Notes: generated from the letters alone by a model not told the origin. Counted from the stretch's first letter, positions 16,994-27,100 are shown. The stretch: DNA of 64,000 bases from Paenibacillus macerans (GCF_900454495.1 NZ_UGSI01000001.1:2480001-2544000); one strand, 5' to 3'. Numbers and translations are program-made.

Positions 16994-18358
16994 TCATTTG
17001 ATCTGTGCCGCCAAATCCTGAAGCGCGGCCTGCAGATCGCCCTCGCCCGCCAGCGGAAGCTTCAGCGCCTGCTCGCCGTAGGTCCAGACGAGATCGGTTT
17101 TCTTCGCCGTAAACGGCGAGATAATGCCGAACTTCTGAGCGTCGAGGAAAATTTGATTCGCCTCGCCCGTGGTTTGCACATACGTGCCGGCTGCCGCTTT
17201 GTTGGCGGGCAAGGAATATCCCTGCTTCGCCAGCGCAATCTGGCCTTCGGGACCCGCCAGCCAGGACAGCAGCTTATAAGCCGCCTCCTCATATTTCGTA
17301 TTCGCACTGATCGCTACGCCGGCCGGCTGCACCACCGTCTGCGCCGTTTTAAACTTGGGCAGGTAAGTTATCCCGTAATCGATGCCCGCTTCTTTATAGT
17401 TCGTTGTATTCCAGTTGCCGCCCGGGTTCATGGCTACCTTTCCTGTGGTAATGCTCAGGTTCACCTGGCCGCCAAGCCCCTCAATCTGGGCGGGGGTCGT
17501 GTTGATCTTTTTGTTTTTCGTCAGATCGATAAACAGTTCAAGCACCTCTTGCGCCTCCGGAGTATCCAGCGCCAGCGAACCGTCCTCGTTGACCAGCTTG
17601 GCCCCGTTCGACCACAGCTCCGGCTCAAGAAACCAGTCCATCGATGAGCCCGGAGAGATCGACATCCCCCATTGGACGATTGATTTGGCATCAAAGCCGG
17701 CCTCATCCGCGCTTTTGCCGTTTTTGTCGAGCGTCATTTTCGCGGCAATGTCGATGATCTCATCCCAGGTCGGTTCAAGCGATGGGACAGCCGCGCCCTT
17801 TGGATTTGTTTTGGGATCGTCAAACAGCGCTTTGTTGTAATACCAGACAATCACGTTGCCGTCGATCGGCAGCGACACCTGTTTGTCTTTATATTTATGC
17901 AAACTCAGCAAGCTTGCATCGATATGGTTCAAATCAAACGAACCGGCGGACAGCAAGCCGTCCAGTTCTTTATAGATGCCAAGCTCGGCGTATTTTTCAA
18001 TGTAGGCGTAGCTCGTTTTAAAAACATCGGGCAGCGTGCCGCCGGCGGCGTTCGCGGTCAGCCCGTCCCAGTAGCTTCCCCAAGCCTTGCCTTCCAGCTT
18101 CACGGTGATGTTCGGATTGGCCTCCATAAATTGATCAAGCAGCTCTTGCACGCGCTGCAGTTCCTCAGCCGTTCCCCACTGGGAATACGTGATCGTGACG
18201 GGTTCTCCCGCCCCGCTACCGGCCGTTTGTCCGGCAGAATCAGAATCCGCCGCCGCCGCCGAGGGTTTATCCGCTCCTTGGGAGCAGCCTGCCAGCCCCA
18301 TCACCAAAGTCAATATCAGAACCCAGCTGCCGATCAACCATTTGCGCTTTGTTTTCAA
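16994..18358 (-). CDS. Sugar ABC transporter substrate-binding lipoprotein
   Basis: 454 residues starting with TTG at 18358, eight bases after GGGGG. The leader is a lipoprotein signal peptide with lipobox MGLAGC and cysteine at about residue 25. The rest is a family 1 extracellular solute-binding fold (VTITYSQWGTAEELQRVQEL near 55; MNPGGNWNTTNYKEAGIDYG near 310). It captures a sugar or oligosaccharide at the outer membrane face for the two permeases encoded just upstream; the ATPase is probably a shared MsmX-type protein. It is the last gene of its operon, after a bulged hairpin. Confidence 0.92.
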   Translation of the reverse strand: MKTKRKWLIGSWVLILTLVMGLAGCSQGADKPSAAAADSDSAGQTAGSGAGEPVTITYSQWGTAEELQRVQELLDQFMEANPNITVKLEGKAWGSYWDGLTANAAGGTLPDVFKTSYAYIEKYAELGIYKELDGLLSAGSFDLNHIDASLLSLHKYKDKQVSLPIDGNVIVWYYNKALFDDPKTNPKGAAVPSLEPTWDEIIDIAAKMTLDKNGKSADEAGFDAKSIVQWGMSISPGSSMDWFLEPELWSNGAKLVNEDGSLALDTPEAQEVLELFIDLTKNKKINTTPAQIEGLGGQVNLSITTGKVAMNPGGNWNTTNYKEAGIDYGITYLPKFKTAQTVVQPAGVAISANTKYEEAAYKLLSWLAGPEGQIALAKQGYSLPANKAAAGTYVQTTGEANQIFLDAQKFGIISPFTAKKTDLVWTYGEQALKLPLAGEGDLQAALQDLAAQIK

Positions 18359-18392
18359 GCAAATTACCCCCTATTTGGATAGTAAGAAAAAC

Positions 18393-18425
18393 GTCTATCG
18401 AGGTACTTTCAAGGAAGCTCTAGAC
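18393..18425 (-). other. Intercistronic hairpin before the binding-protein gene
   Basis: GTCTA (18393-18397) pairs with TAGAC (18421-18425), GAG with CTC and CTTT with GAAG inside it, giving a 12-bp stem with two bulges between the permease stop and the binding-protein start. It could stabilise or process the mRNA so that the binding protein is made in excess. No T run follows. Confidence 0.4.
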
Positions 18426-18478
18426 CGCGTTTAAAGGTAGTTTTTCTTGCGATTATAGAATTGCTCAGCTCCGCTGAA

Positions 18479-19321
18479 TTATCCTTTCGTTCCGGTCAGC
18501 ACCACCCCCTCGACAATGTAGCGTTGGGCGAAGAGATAAAGCAGGCCGATCGGAATGATGCTGATGAAGGCTCCGGCCGCAAGCGCCGGAAAGTCCTGGC
18601 TGGTCTGCCCGATCAGCAGCTGCAGCCCCACGCTGAGCGTAAACTTGAGGTTGTCCTTGATGTACAGGAAAGGTCCGAGGAAATCAAGCCAGGAGTTAAC
18701 GAAAGCAAAAATAATCGTGGTGATAATAATCGGCTTCGATAACGGCATCATCACCCGCGCATAAACCGTCCAGCGGTTCCCGCCATCCAAATAGGTGGCT
18801 TCATCCAGTTCCAAAGGAATGGTCAGGAAAAACTGGCGAAACAAAAAGATGTAGTATGCGCTTCCAAGCCAAGCTGGAACGATGAGCGGCAACCACGTAT
18901 CGATCCACCCGAGCTTGGTATACAGCACATAGGACGGAATCATCATGATGGAGGGCGGGATCATCAAGGTCATGAGCACAATCGCAAACAGCCTGTCTTT
19001 GTATTTCGTCGTGAACCGCGAGAATCCGTAGGCCACAATCGAGCTTGAAAAGACGGCCCCGAGGACGACAAGAATGGAGATGGCAAAAGAGTTTTGAATC
19101 CAGCGCCACATCAGCGGCTGTACGGCAAACAACCGTTCAAAAGCTTCAAAGGTAAAATGCTCGGGCAATAAAGCGGGAGGTACCTTGTAGGTCTCCGCCT
19201 TGGTTTTCATCATCGTGGAGAGAAGCCACACCAGAGGTCCGACAAACAACAAAAGCGTTGCCGAGAGCAGCAAATACTTGGATAAGATCGCAGCGAAACT
19301 GCTTTTTCGTCCATCATTCAT
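18479..19321 (-). CDS. Sugar ABC transporter permease, MalG type
   Basis: 280 residues, six membrane helices, with the ATPase-contact EAA loop seen as DEATYLDGGNRWTVYARV near residue 190. ATG at 19321 follows AGGGGGAA. It forms the channel with the MalF-type permease encoded 11 bases upstream in the operon and passes sugar delivered by the lipoprotein encoded downstream. Confidence 0.93.
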   Translation of the reverse strand: MNDGRKSSFAAILSKYLLLSATLLLFVGPLVWLLSTMMKTKAETYKVPPALLPEHFTFEAFERLFAVQPLMWRWIQNSFAISILVVLGAVFSSSIVAYGFSRFTTKYKDRLFAIVLMTLMIPPSIMMIPSYVLYTKLGWIDTWLPLIVPAWLGSAYYIFLFRQFFLTIPLELDEATYLDGGNRWTVYARVMMPLSKPIIITTIIFAFVNSWLDFLGPFLYIKDNLKFTLSVGLQLLIGQTSQDFPALAAGAFISIIPIGLLYLFAQRYIVEGVVLTGTKG

Positions 19322-19332
19322 TCGTGTTCCCC

Positions 19333-20223
19333 CTAATTTTCGGCTTCATAGTAAACATACCGGTTGGATAATTTCATAAGCGCAGCGGTCACCAGAGCGA
19401 TCAGCACAAACAGGAACAGCGATTGCGCCATCGCCATGCTGAACTTCAGATCGGTAAATGCGGATTTATAAATGTTGTAGACGAAGGTGTAGGAGGCATA
19501 ATTCGGCCCGCCTTTGGACAGCAGCATCGCTTCCGTAAACATCTGAAAGTTGTACATCGTTTGAATAATGACCACGAACAAAATGGACGGGCTGATCATG
19601 GGCAGCGTGATCGAAAAAAATCGCCGGACGCCGCTTGCTCCGTCCAGTTCGGCCGCTTCATAAAGATGCCGGGGAACATTTTTTAAGGCGGCCAGGAAGA
19701 TGAGCACGCCGCTGCCGGAAATCCACACCTGGAGCAGGATGATGACCGGCTTGATGGTATGCTCTCCGCCGAGCCAATCGATTTTATCGGCACCAAACAT
19801 ACCGAGGACCGCGTTCAATATCCCGAATTCCGAGTTGAACACCAGCCGCCAGATAATCACAGTGGCCACAATCGGCACCAAAGTGGGCAAATAATAAAAC
19901 GTCCGGTACAAGGCGATTCCCTTCACCTTGAAATTCAGCAGCATCGCCAGCAGCAACATCCCGGCACAGACGATCGGAACCCCGATGATCACAAAAAACA
20001 TCGTATTAAACAAGCTTTTGCTGAAGATGGGATCGCTCAGCATTTCGACGAAGTTGGCGAGGCCGATGAATTGATAATTGACCGCACCGGGCAGCTTCGC
20101 ATCCGTAAAGGCGTAGAAGATCGAGGTGCCGAACGGAACCAGAAAAAAGACGGTAAACCCGATGATCCAGGGCAGGATAAAAAGAAAGAAGACCAGTGTG
20201 TCATATTTGCGTAATTGGTTCAT
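19333..20223 (-). CDS. Sugar ABC transporter permease, MalF type
   Basis: 296 residues from ATG at 20223. The start overlaps the dehydrogenase stop by one base (TGATG), and GGGGTG precedes it; a longer frame to 20364 would run through the upstream gene. Six membrane helices start at FFLFILPWIIGFTVFFL, and the EAA loop reads YEAAELDGASGVRRFFSI. It pairs with the MalG-type permease. Confidence 0.93.
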   Translation of the reverse strand: MNQLRKYDTLVFFLFILPWIIGFTVFFLVPFGTSIFYAFTDAKLPGAVNYQFIGLANFVEMLSDPIFSKSLFNTMFFVIIGVPIVCAGMLLLAMLLNFKVKGIALYRTFYYLPTLVPIVATVIIWRLVFNSEFGILNAVLGMFGADKIDWLGGEHTIKPVIILLQVWISGSGVLIFLAALKNVPRHLYEAAELDGASGVRRFFSITLPMISPSILFVVIIQTMYNFQMFTEAMLLSKGGPNYASYTFVYNIYKSAFTDLKFSMAMAQSLFLFVLIALVTAALMKLSNRYVYYEAEN

Positions 20224-21335
20224 CACGACACCCCGTGATTGGTTAATTCCTTCAAATAAACGTACCGCTCCTCGGTAATCGATTTCTCCGCGGCCAAAGC
20301 GATCAGCAAAGCATTCCTTCCCACCTCGGCGCTGGCAAAAGGCTGCCTGTTGCTGCGGATGCAATTCAGGAAATCAATGCGCTGAGCTTGCCCGCCGGTG
20401 TGTCCGCCCATAATCGAGTCCGAAATGACGTCGATGTCGAGATGGTCCCGGGTGGAATTCTCCCCGCCGGCGATATCGATCGTTTTGTCGTTTTTCACCA
20501 CCATCTGCGCGCCATTGCTGCCGATCAGGCCGATTTCCAGCCCGTCTCCCATTAAATTCATCGGCTTCAAGTAGAGGCACAAACCGAGATTGGCCTTGCT
20601 TCCGTTATCGTAGTCGATCGTAATAAAGGCGTGGTCCACCACCGTGGGATTGTCGATATTTTTCGCCGGATAGTGGCTGTATGAATTGGTGATCAGGTTT
20701 GGCTGCCCCTGCTTGATCATGTGTTGTCCGCCGGAGGCAAACACCCGCACCGGGTTCGCCCCGATCATCCAGTTGAAAATATCAAAGTGGTGGCAATCCT
20801 TCTCCACGATCGATCCGCCCGATTTCGTCTTATCATAAAACCAGTCCGCCGGCGGAAAAGAATCGCGGAATTCCTTGCACCACATCATTTTCACCTCGCC
20901 GAGCCGTCCCATCCCCACTTCATGCGCCAGTCTGCGGTAGACATTCGAATAGCGGTAGACCAAACCGATCTGCAGGATGCGCTGATGCTTCTCCGCGGCC
21001 GCGATGATGGCATCGCAATCTTCCAGCGTGTGCGCGACCGGCTTTTCCAGAAAAACATGCTTGCCCGCCTCCAGGAAAGCCACCGCGATCGGCCGGTGCA
21101 TATAGTTCGGCACGCTGATAACGACGGCATCCAGATCTTCCTTGTCCAGCAGTTCGCGGTAATCGGAGCAGATAACCGGCTTGCTGTTATGAAGTTCCTT
21201 TAACGCCCGGGCTACGTTCCCTTCGTTCATATCGCATATGTACAGCACCTCACAGTCGTCCAGTTGGTCAAACCCCAGGGCGTGGTGTGATCCCATATCG
21301 CCAACACCGATAAATCCCATTCTGATCTTCCCCAT
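20223..21335 (-). CDS. Gfo/Idh/MocA-family dehydrogenase
   Basis: 370 residues from ATG at 21335, nine bases after AAGGAG; the frame extends 12 codons further without a ribosome site. The Rossmann motif GFIGVGDMGSHH, the signature EKPVAHTLEDCD near residue 97 and KDCHHFDIFNWM near 190 are typical. It probably oxidises or epimerises the sugar brought in by the importer encoded downstream, to whose first permease gene it is translationally coupled. Confidence 0.92.
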   Translation of the reverse strand: MGKIRMGFIGVGDMGSHHALGFDQLDDCEVLYICDMNEGNVARALKELHNSKPVICSDYRELLDKEDLDAVVISVPNYMHRPIAVAFLEAGKHVFLEKPVAHTLEDCDAIIAAAEKHQRILQIGLVYRYSNVYRRLAHEVGMGRLGEVKMMWCKEFRDSFPPADWFYDKTKSGGSIVEKDCHHFDIFNWMIGANPVRVFASGGQHMIKQGQPNLITNSYSHYPAKNIDNPTVVDHAFITIDYDNGSKANLGLCLYLKPMNLMGDGLEIGLIGSNGAQMVVKNDKTIDIAGGENSTRDHLDIDVISDSIMGGHTGGQAQRIDFLNCIRSNRQPFASAEVGRNALLIALAAEKSITEERYVYLKELTNHGVS

Positions 21336-21677
21336 AGCAGCACACTCCTTTTTCGCATTGATTTGCCGCAAATTGTCCGATTGAATACGTGATGGTTATC
21401 GCCGCGTTTTTCCTTGCAAAGGATTCGGATTTAGCGAATGTCATCCTGAATAAAATATTGCCCTAAGAAGACACACTGCTTAGATACCATTGTTTTACGC
21501 ACTCTCCATTCTGTAACGCAAGAAAAAACGGGTTCACGCCATAGGCAAATTTCACGAAATATTGCACTTATATTTGCGGCAAATTTGATATTATTAACAT
21601 AAATTATTGCACGTTTTTTTCGTTTGTCAACGATTTTTTGCCATTATTGTTTGCGCCTTTTTGCACATATTCCGAGT

Positions 21678-21717
21678 ACGAAAAAAACATGCCTCTCCGA
21701 CAAAGAGCGCATGCTTA
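21678..21717 (-). terminator. Terminator-like hairpin without an obvious gene
   Basis: On the minus strand CATGC-CTCT pairs with AGAG-GCATG around a TTGTCGG loop and a run of seven T follows. No convincing intact gene precedes it on that strand, so it may be left from a lost gene. Around it (21336-21836) only AT-rich sequence with several GCAAATTT words was seen. Confidence 0.55.
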
Positions 21718-21836
21718 CGGAAAAAATCCGATATTTTGAAATGATCTGACCGCCAAAAGCATGATGATTCCCGAGGATACAAAAGAGGACACCATCTGCT
21801 TACCCGCCAGCGAGGAAGCAAAGGATTACCCGGAAA

Positions 21837-22023
21837 TCTAACGGTTGCAACAGCGGCTATTCTCCGAAAAAAGACCTTTTCTAAATTCTAACGGTTGCGA
21901 GAGCCGTTATTTGCCTGAATCTAAGCAAAAATAGCCGGATTTCAGCGAAATAAGCGCCATGGCAACCGTTACAATTTGAACTCAACGTACTTGGAACAAA
22001 TAGCGCTTGTGACAACCGTTAGA
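21837..22023. repeat. Repeat R3: two direct and two inverted TCTAACGGTTGC units
   Basis: Units begin at 21837 and 21887 on the plus strand and occur inverted at about 21948-21973 and 21996-22023. Their shared form is TCTAACGGTTGC, three to four variable bases, then an AGCGCTATTT-like end (AGCGGCTATT, AGCCGTTATTT and inverted AAATAGCGCT). The head-to-head order could fold into a large cruciform or a nested hairpin. Nothing else is recognised between 22024 and 22290. Confidence 0.8.
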
Positions 22024-22291
22024 ATATTTGTGGCTAGATTCACTCTTAATATGGCGCGGTCGAGAGGGCTCGATGATCCAAGGGGAGTTAGCCCACTGGA
22101 TCATTTTCCATCACCTTCGCATTTTTAACCTCTCATCGTTCCGGTTCCCCATCGTCCGCGGATGGCGTGCGGTGCGTCATATACCTCGCCGATCGCCGAA
22201 ATGGCACTCGTCGCTTCGTCAAGCTCGATTTCCGCAACCAGGACGTTTTTGTTTCAGCACATATTTTTTGTTCCAAGCATCCGCCATATTT

Positions 22292-22492
22292 TCAACTCCT
22301 CTTACCTTGTACCTCCGCCTCAATCGCGCCTTTCGCCCACTTCGGGATGTCCTTATCGTCCGCGAAGCCGGTCGTGGCGCCTGCTTCATCAGACTGTTTA
22401 AGCGCTCTAGCGATCAGCGACGCCATTTCCGCGCGGGTAATGGCGTCATTCGGCTTGAACGTTCCATCCGGATAGCCGCTGACAAGCTTCAT
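22292..22492 (-). pseudogene. Fragment of an SLH-domain protein gene
   Basis: About 66 residues contain one and a half SLH motifs (LVSGYPDGTFKPNDAITRAE then FADDKDIPKWAKGAIEA). The fragment lacks the start of the first motif, has a stop immediately before it in frame, and ends in unrelated residues within the second motif. It closely resembles the SLH end of the polysaccharide lyase encoded at 24188-28915, so it is a duplicated or deleted remnant and unlikely to be functional. Confidence 0.75.
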
Positions 22493-22572
22493 GCATTTTA
22501 TTATTTTTCTTCAGGACGACATACGAAGCAACAGCGGGCGACAAAAGATTTCTTCACCTCCACGTTTTGAGT

Positions 22573-22592
22573 ATCCGTTAAATTTAACGGAT
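22573..22592. promoter_or_regulatory. Perfect 20-bp palindrome
   Basis: ATCCGTTAAATTTAACGGAT is a perfect palindrome in the gap between the SLH fragment and the AraC gene. It may be an operator or the core of a repeat; no gene start is adjacent. Confidence 0.5.
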
Positions 22593-22690
22593 GGACGCTA
22601 CGACTTTCATCACCGGTTTTGTTCATATTTTCACTTTCTATATTTAAATCAATCTGTGAGGAGCAGTGTCAGGACTTAATCATATGTAGT

Positions 22691-22721
22691 AAAGCACCTA
22701 TCGCATGGGACAGGTGCCGTT
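22691..22721 (-). terminator. Probable terminator of the AraC/GyrI-like gene
   Basis: GCACCT (22694-22699) pairs with AGGTGC (22712-22717), extended by TC/GA around a GCATGG loop, just after the stop at 22728. The T run on the minus strand is short (CTTTAC), so this is tentative. Confidence 0.45.
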
Positions 22722-22727
22722 TATTAA

Positions 22728-23696
22728 TTATGACTTCCGCACTGGTCTGATATACTTAAAAAACCGTTCCGGATTAAAATAAAAGTAAATTATTCTACCG
22801 GAGGAAGTATCAAAGCAGTAACCAGTGCCCACAAAATCAAAAGTTGCCATTGCCTTTTCAATCTTTTCCTCCACACTGCGATTTTCCTGCTCATAATCAA
22901 ACGGCCCATGTTCAAAAACAATATACTCGGCTTCGGGAACATCGATCATAAGCATTTGTGGTGGTACTTCGCCTTTATAATCAAAAGGAAGTCGTACACC
23001 ATAACACTCTGTACGTGGAATACCCCAATCGCAGAGTCTGCCGTCCGGGTCATTAATGTACGCCATAATCTGACCGCTGCCGCCGTTAGATTCGCTCCCA
23101 CCTTCGTCATCTAGTTTGCCCTTGATACTATCAAGTAAGCCGCAAATTGTTTCGCAGTCCTGTCCCGGAATAAAACTTTGCTTTTGCCAAAAATCCCAAT
23201 ACCCATTACTCTCATAGTTTTTAATGTGCAAAAATTTGTGTGCGGGAATGGTTACAAAATAAATTTTAACATCATCTGTAGATTTCATCATACCAATCTC
23301 CCCCAATCCCAAAAAGTAGCGGTCGAAAGGGTTTATTTTTGTGCGAAGAACGACAGGCTTAGGCTTTTTTCGGTATTCACTTGGAGTTACACCATATGTT
23401 CCTTTGAAAGCTCTGGTAAAAGCTTCATGTGATGAAAAACCATACTCAAAAGCAATATCCAAAATGCTTTTTTCACAATCCCGAAGCTCTTTTAGCGCAA
23501 AGGCTAATTTTCTATGCCGCAGATAATCCCTAAATTGCATACCCGATATTTCCTTAAATTTTCTCGTAGTATAAAATTCGGAATAACCCAACTTGCGAGA
23601 AAGAAACCTTAGCGTTATAGCTTCACCGTTACGGTGTTTAATACATTCGTCAATTTCATCAACAATTACTTGAATTTGCTTATGCCACTCGTACAT
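22728..23696 (-). CDS. AraC-family regulator with C-terminal GyrI-like effector-binding domain
   Basis: 322 residues. The order is reversed relative to sugar AraC proteins: the two HTH motifs come first (ITLRFLSRKLGYSEFYTTRK and ILDIAFEYGFSSHEAFTRAF, ending TPSEYRK near residue 105), then a GyrI-like small-molecule-binding domain (residues 140-320, KIYFVTIPAHKFLHIKNY and VPEAEYIVFEHGPFD). ATG at 23696 follows GAGGTGA. Codon and base composition are clearly AT-richer than the surrounding genes, and a truncated tRNA-Leu lies 220 bases upstream, so it may have been acquired. Relatives respond to drugs or other small molecules. Confidence 0.9.
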   Translation of the reverse strand: MYEWHKQIQVIVDEIDECIKHRNGEAITLRFLSRKLGYSEFYTTRKFKEISGMQFRDYLRHRKLAFALKELRDCEKSILDIAFEYGFSSHEAFTRAFKGTYGVTPSEYRKKPKPVVLRTKINPFDRYFLGLGEIGMMKSTDDVKIYFVTIPAHKFLHIKNYESNGYWDFWQKQSFIPGQDCETICGLLDSIKGKLDDEGGSESNGGSGQIMAYINDPDGRLCDWGIPRTECYGVRLPFDYKGEVPPQMLMIDVPEAEYIVFEHGPFDYEQENRSVEEKIEKAMATFDFVGTGYCFDTSSGRIIYFYFNPERFFKYIRPVRKS

Positions 23697-23919
23697 TCGT
23701 CAGTTCACCTCGTTTCAACCACCCTATAGTCATTATAGAGTAATGGAAATCGCACTACTTGATTTTACTTGCGGAAAAGAGAGAATCTGTTTTGTTTTGT
23801 CCTAACCAAACAACAGTCCAACTTATCGTAATAGCGCAACGGTTACGTGCATTCATCATACATTCGCCTTATCCTTTTGAGGCCACTGCATGAAGCAACC
23901 GATTTGCGTTATCCAATAA

Positions 23920-23958
23920 TATCCAATCCAGCGCATCTGCCAATTCCGCCACAACCGC
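23920..23958 (-). pseudogene. 5' fragment of a tRNA-Leu gene
   Basis: Reading from 23958 on the minus strand, GCGGTTGTGGCGGAATTGGC and the following AGATGCGCTGGA match the acceptor 5' strand and D-arm of bacterial tRNA-Leu. After this the anticodon stem does not close, and no variable arm, GTTCGAAT loop or matching 3' acceptor strand is found. It is a truncated relic. Apart from this and the terminator at 24093-24130, the 23697-24187 gap holds no recognised feature. Confidence 0.72.
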
Positions 23959-24092
23959 GATTTTTTTGTTGTGCGATGTTTTGCAGCAACGAAATATATG
24001 ATATCTTGCATCACCAAGTGAGTCGACAAGCAAATAAGAAAACTGTCTTAAAGAAACCCTGCACCAAAACGGCAGGCCCCTTATGAAAACAC

Positions 24093-24130
24093 AAAAAAAG
24101 CGGGTTCTGCGCAGATCACGCATACCCGCC
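24093..24130 (-). terminator. Terminator of the PL8-SLH gene
   Basis: On the minus strand GCGGGT-ATGCG pairs with GCGCA-ACCCGC around TGATCT and is followed by TTTTTTT. It lies about 58 bases after the stop at 24188. Confidence 0.88.
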
Positions 24131-24187
24131 CGCAGTTGTCCGTGGAAGACCGCTTACAAAGACAATTCCAAACGTAATTTCTAGGTT

Positions 24188-27100
24188 TTATTGTTCTGTA
24201 CCAAGCTCCAATATTCTCACCAATAAGGTCACCGCTTCCGCTCGGGTAATACGCGCATTCGGCCGGATGCTGCCGTCCGCGTACCCGCTCACAATGCCTG
24301 CTTCAACAGCGTTCGCGATCGCTTGCTTCGCCCATCCGCCGATTTTGGCCTCGTCCGTAAACGCAGCCGCTGAACCTGCTCCTTCCAGCTTAAGCGCATT
24401 GGCCAGCATGACCGTAAATTCAGCGCGGGTAATGGCGGCATTCGGCTCGAACGTTCCATCGGGATAGCCGCTGACAAACTTCATGCCCGCCACGCTCAGG
24501 ATGGCGCTCTTCGCCCAATGTTTCTCAATGTCTATGAACGATGGCGCCGGCTCGTTCGATTCGCCGCTATCGTCCTTCTTCTCGCCAACAGCCATGACCG
24601 CAAACTTGGTGAAGTGATCCACCTCGGCCGTAATTCGATCGCCTTTCACGACGCTGCCTATTTCAATCCATACTTTCTTTGCTTCGTCATAATAGAAAAT
24701 AGCGACTCTTTGATTGTCTCCTATGAGAGACGGATCGAACTTCATCGAGATGACGATCGGCTTCTTGAAGTTTCCAGCCATATTTTTCGTCAATTCAAAG
24801 ACGTTGCTGACCAGCGTTTCCTTATCGAATACGAGGTTTGCCGTACTGAGCAGCTTCTCGATCTCGATGCGCAGCTCTTGCTCCGCCGCTCCTGCGCCGA
24901 TCGTAAGGATAACTTCGTTATCGAGACTAACCTCACCGGTCCTGCCGCTCGGAATAAGGATGGTGCCGTTGGCCGATTTGATAACGGAAGTATTATTGCC
25001 ATTATCATGATCATTGTCATTGCCTGTGCCGCTGCCCGGCGTCTCCGGTTGCGGAGCCTTCGGTGTCGCCGTCACGGCATTGGAGAACTTGCTCTCGCCC
25101 CCCGCTCCCACGGCTTTCACTGAGAACGCGTATCGCGTGCCGTTCGTCAGACCGGTTACGGTGTGTGCGGTTTCTGTGACGTTCGCTTGCACTTGCTCCC
25201 AATCGGCTGGATCAACCGGAGCCGCAGACCCTGCATACTTGTAAACGACATAGCGACCCGCTCCAGCCACGGCATCCCAACTCAGCGAAACTTTCCGGTC
25301 GTCCGCCAAAGCGGCAAGAAGAACCGGCGCTGCCGGAACCTGCGACAATGTCGAATTGGGCGTCGCCGTCACGGCCATGGAGAAATCACTCTCACCACTC
25401 GCATCTACGGCTTTCACCGTGAACGCATAGCTCGTTCCGTTCGTCAATCCGGTTACCGTATACGTAGCTTCCGTTACGCTGGCTTGAGTCAACTGCCAGT
25501 TGCCCGGATCGGCCGGCGCCGCCATGCCTTCATATTGGTACACGGAATAGGTGACGTTTTCCGCTGAAGCGTCCCATCTTAAGGTTACGGCTCGGTCGCC
25601 GGGCGCCGCCGTCAAATTCGCAGGCGAAGCCGGAACAGATGCTTCATCCGGCGATGGGATCACTTCGTTCGACGGCGCGGACGAGGCCGATTCCCATGTG
25701 GCGTTCCTTGCGATCACCGTAAAGGTATACGCCGTACCGTTCGTCAGACCGGTGACGGTGATTGGGCTGTCCGAACCTTCCGCCGTCGCAACAGCTTCTC
25801 CGTTTGCCCACGCGGTGACCTTATAGCCTGTAATTTCGCTTCCGCCGTTATGGATCGGCGCGGCAAAGCTTACCTCAGCGGACCCGTCATGACCGACGGC
25901 ATGCACATCGGCAGGTGCGTCCGGGGCGGTAGCAAGAGCCGAATACACTTTAAATTCCCAGAGTGAGTAGCCGTATTTGGTTCCTCTTTTCGTACCATAC
26001 ATCTGAACGTATCTTGCTTTCACGGGTTCGAAGGAGATTCTATCGATTCCGCCGTCTCCGGTTGTGGTGCTGTAAACGGTGGTCCAATTCGTCGCGTCGT
26101 CGGAAACCTGAATTTGGTACGCTTCGCCATACGCGTCTTCCCAATGTAGAGCTACCTCCTGGATGGACCTGCTAGAGCCAAGATCGACATAGATCCACTG
26201 CGGATCGGAATAGTTAGATCCCCAACGGGTACTAAGTGAGCCATCGACTGCATAACCGGGCCCCACGTTCGCGGCTTTGGACGAGTTTGCCACTACCGGC
26301 TTGCCTTCTGCAAGATTGGGCGGTACTGCTTCATACACGTTAAATTCATGAAGCGAGTAGCCATTTCCGGCACCCTGCTGAACTCCTTGCATACGAACGT
26401 ACCTGCTACTTACCGGACTGAAAGAAATGTCTTCGATTCCGCCTTCACCCGTCGTCGTTGAGTAAACATCCGTCCAGGTGACAGCGTCGTCCGATACTTG
26501 AATTTTATAACTCTTCCCGTACGCTTTCTCCCAATTTAGCCTAACTTGATTGATCGAATATTGATTTTGCAAATCAACATAAATCCATTCATGATCCGCA
26601 TCGTTTGAACTCCAATACGAAGTTCTGTAAAGATCCGTGGCATTCGAGGCATATCGATTGTCTTTGCTGGATGAAGCGGTCGCGCCTTTACTGTAAGCGA
26701 GATCGAATCCGCTGTCGTCGATGGAGGCCCCCTCATCCAAAGTCATGCTTCGGCCTGTGAACGTATCCTTGCCGAGCGTATAGCTTGTCGTGGATGTTTC
26801 TCCGTTTCGATCCAGCGTCACGTTCACGGTAATCCCCGGTGTTTCGGGATTGGCGACCGAAATACGGACAGGTGCTGCGGATTCGTCAACGATAACCATT
26901 ACGGGTTGATCTACTGTGACAATCAAACCGTCTCTCACCGTCACCGTTCCGGGTTGATAAAACAGCAACTCCGCAATTCCCAGAGAATTATGCCGGACAG
27001 CCTGGACGGACGATGTATTCGAAAGAATACTTATCGGGTTGTCGCTCGCGTAGCTGCTGACCTCCTCGGAGGTTTTGTTCGGCAATACAATGTATTGATA

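Noticed and set aside
20224..20364. N-terminal extension of the MalF-type permease
   Set aside because: It runs through the coding end of the dehydrogenase gene; TGATG coupling at 20223 explains the start.
21627..21821. 64-residue minus-strand frame with a terminator-like hairpin inside it
   Set aside because: No recognisable domain, biased residues and no ribosome site; the hairpin is kept as a separate feature.
23869..24123. 84-residue minus-strand frame across the tRNA fragment
   Set aside because: Its AELADALD-type segment is the usual false translation of a tRNA-Leu 5' half.
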